A stretch of DNA of 64,000 nt, from NCBI GenBank assembly GCA_023055355.1, contig JALJCS010000015.1:16543516-16607515 (forward strand). The letters run 5' to 3'. Shown one piece after another: positions 63,005 through 64,000 of this stretch (its first letter is position 1; the number at the start of each line of letters is the position of its first letter). This DNA comes from Agelaius tricolor. Lineage: Eukaryota > Chordata > Aves > Passeriformes > Icteridae. A program made the position numbers and the translations under genes. Under the pieces are notes generated by a model. The model saw nothing but the letters and a program-made list of their open reading frames with translations, was not told where the DNA came from and ran no database searches.

Positions 63005-64000
63005 CTGGCAAGACAATAGACAGTGACTGAATTTTTTAAAAGGCTGCAGCTCTAATAATCGTCCAGGTATAATTTCAGAGCAAGATTATTATTTTTTTTT
63101 ATGGCAGCATTTTTGCATAATGTTATAGTGTGAGTCTCACCTCATTTTGCTTGTGCAAGTCAGGAGTAAAGGTAATTAAAATGCATGGGAAGGACTGAAC
63201 TTTGAAATAGAATATTCTCAAACTAATATCCAAGTATATTTTGAGATCATGTCTCCAAAGGTGTTCACATGCAAAAACCTCAATTATTTAGATTTTGGAA
63301 GAATAAAAATTATATTTCAAATGGAAAAAATAAAAAAGAGGTATCTATAGTTCTATTTTGTAACTTAAGCAGTTTCTGCAACATTTTCCTTTTTAATTTG
63401 AATTTCCCATGTAGAGTTTGTGACAATCATAAAACTGACACAATCAGCTTTTTCACATGGTGATTCCCAATTCAGTGTTGAACATTTAAAATAAAAACAC
63501 TCAAAATTACCCAAAAATGAATGAAAAAAATGCCTGGCTAATAAAACAATCTCTTCTTAATAATTTTCCCATGTATTTCCAACCCAAAGAGTGTGAGACC
63601 ATGGAGGAGAATGACGCAAAGGAGTAAAAACTTTCTGACTTTGGAAGGAACTAATGTTTTTGAAACTGTCCAATCATTCTTACCTCTCTTTGCAACCTTT
63701 AGGGAGTCACAATCCATCCAGGAGAATCAATTATTGAATGTAACAGTGAGAGCCTTGTGTCACCACTCCTATCATGTCACTGTCTTCTGTCGAGGAGCAC
63801 TGCGGGTCTGAAACCAAAGCAGACATACAGTGTGAATGAACTGCAAAAAACCAAACTATTTCAAAATCTGGGAGACTGGCTAACACCACTGTCCTGCTCT
63901 GAGCATGGCACAGCACAGAAACTGGTGGAGGAAAGAATGTTTCTGTACACAATGCACTCAGGCCCCCACTATCACTTAATCCCTCTTCCATCTCTGCCAA
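63005..64000. other. Noncoding window end, no gene recognised
   Basis: No gene proven. A minus-strand segment at 63685-63807 has an acceptor (CTTTGGTTTCAG) and a strong donor (AGAG then GTAAGA), but all three frames are closed by stops, so it could only be untranslated or noncoding RNA sequence. The 89-codon minus frame reaching the right edge (63731-64000) has no domain. Confidence 0.5.

Noticed and set aside
63685..63807. Minus-strand segment with good acceptor and a strong GTAAGA donor
   Set aside because: All three frames contain stops; only a short frame after a weakly placed ATG remains, needing an unusual acceptor downstream. Could be noncoding RNA, but nothing supports it further.
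1..64000. Search for tRNA, rRNA, CRISPR arrays, operons, phage or viral genes, or a novel multi-gene system
   Set aside because: Nothing of the kind was recognised; the sequence is vertebrate noncoding DNA with old retroelement fragments.

Overview
The window looks like avian nuclear DNA that carries no intact gene. The best evidence for a bird is two LINE fragments of the CR1 (chicken repeat 1) family. One at about 34.53-34.61 kb ends in the CR1 3' terminus and its octamer tail. The other, at 48.2-48.5 kb on the minus strand, still encodes the CR1 ORF2 C-terminal motif HWNRLPR. Low to moderate GC, lack of CpG islands, short mononucleotide runs and many degenerate amniote-wide repeats fit this. 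I cannot place it below bird. The longest open frame is 133 codons, most open frames overlap others on the opposite strand, and none shows a recognisable domain. The window is therefore intergenic (gene-desert-like) or lies inside very large introns.

Layout: 1-13.5 kb is mostly unique sequence with one candidate conserved noncoding block (5.74-6.06 kb), two notable hairpins (5.9 and 9.04 kb) and small microsatellites. At 13.56-14.46 kb is an old, internally deleted CR1 on the minus strand. At 15.42-15.47 kb three CACATGTG palindromes are repeated every 22 bp. The stretch 17.8-26.5 kb holds several AT-rich, motif-dense blocks that read like conserved enhancers (17.86-18.26, 19.55-20.30, 24.24-24.56, 24.84-24.96, 26.18-26.48 kb), plus a CORE-SINE/MIR-like remnant at 20.77 kb. 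Further blocks of this kind lie at 31.2-31.6, 36.0-36.5, 38.6-39.2, 44.1-44.5, 57.6-57.8 and 58.7-59.7 kb.

The right-hand third is more varied. It has a CR1 whose tail has expanded into a 16-bp higher-order satellite (48.2 kb), a compound CTG/AAT microsatellite (49.65-49.73 kb), a GC-rich patch with a 12-bp perfect hairpin (49.97-50.00 kb), and remnants of very old amniote repeats (55.5, 57.84, 61.44 kb). It also has a few short open segments with good splice-site context (plus strand at 48.9 and 52.0 kb; minus strand at 61.8 and 63.0 kb). These could be exons of unidentified genes but are unproven.

No tRNA, rRNA, CRISPR, intact mobile element or viral gene was recognised. I found no new biological system. 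The items most worth testing are the hairpins, the E-box tandem array, the CR1-tail satellite, the candidate exons and the enhancer-like blocks. All assignments rest on reading the sequence and on remembered family features; no alignment was run.
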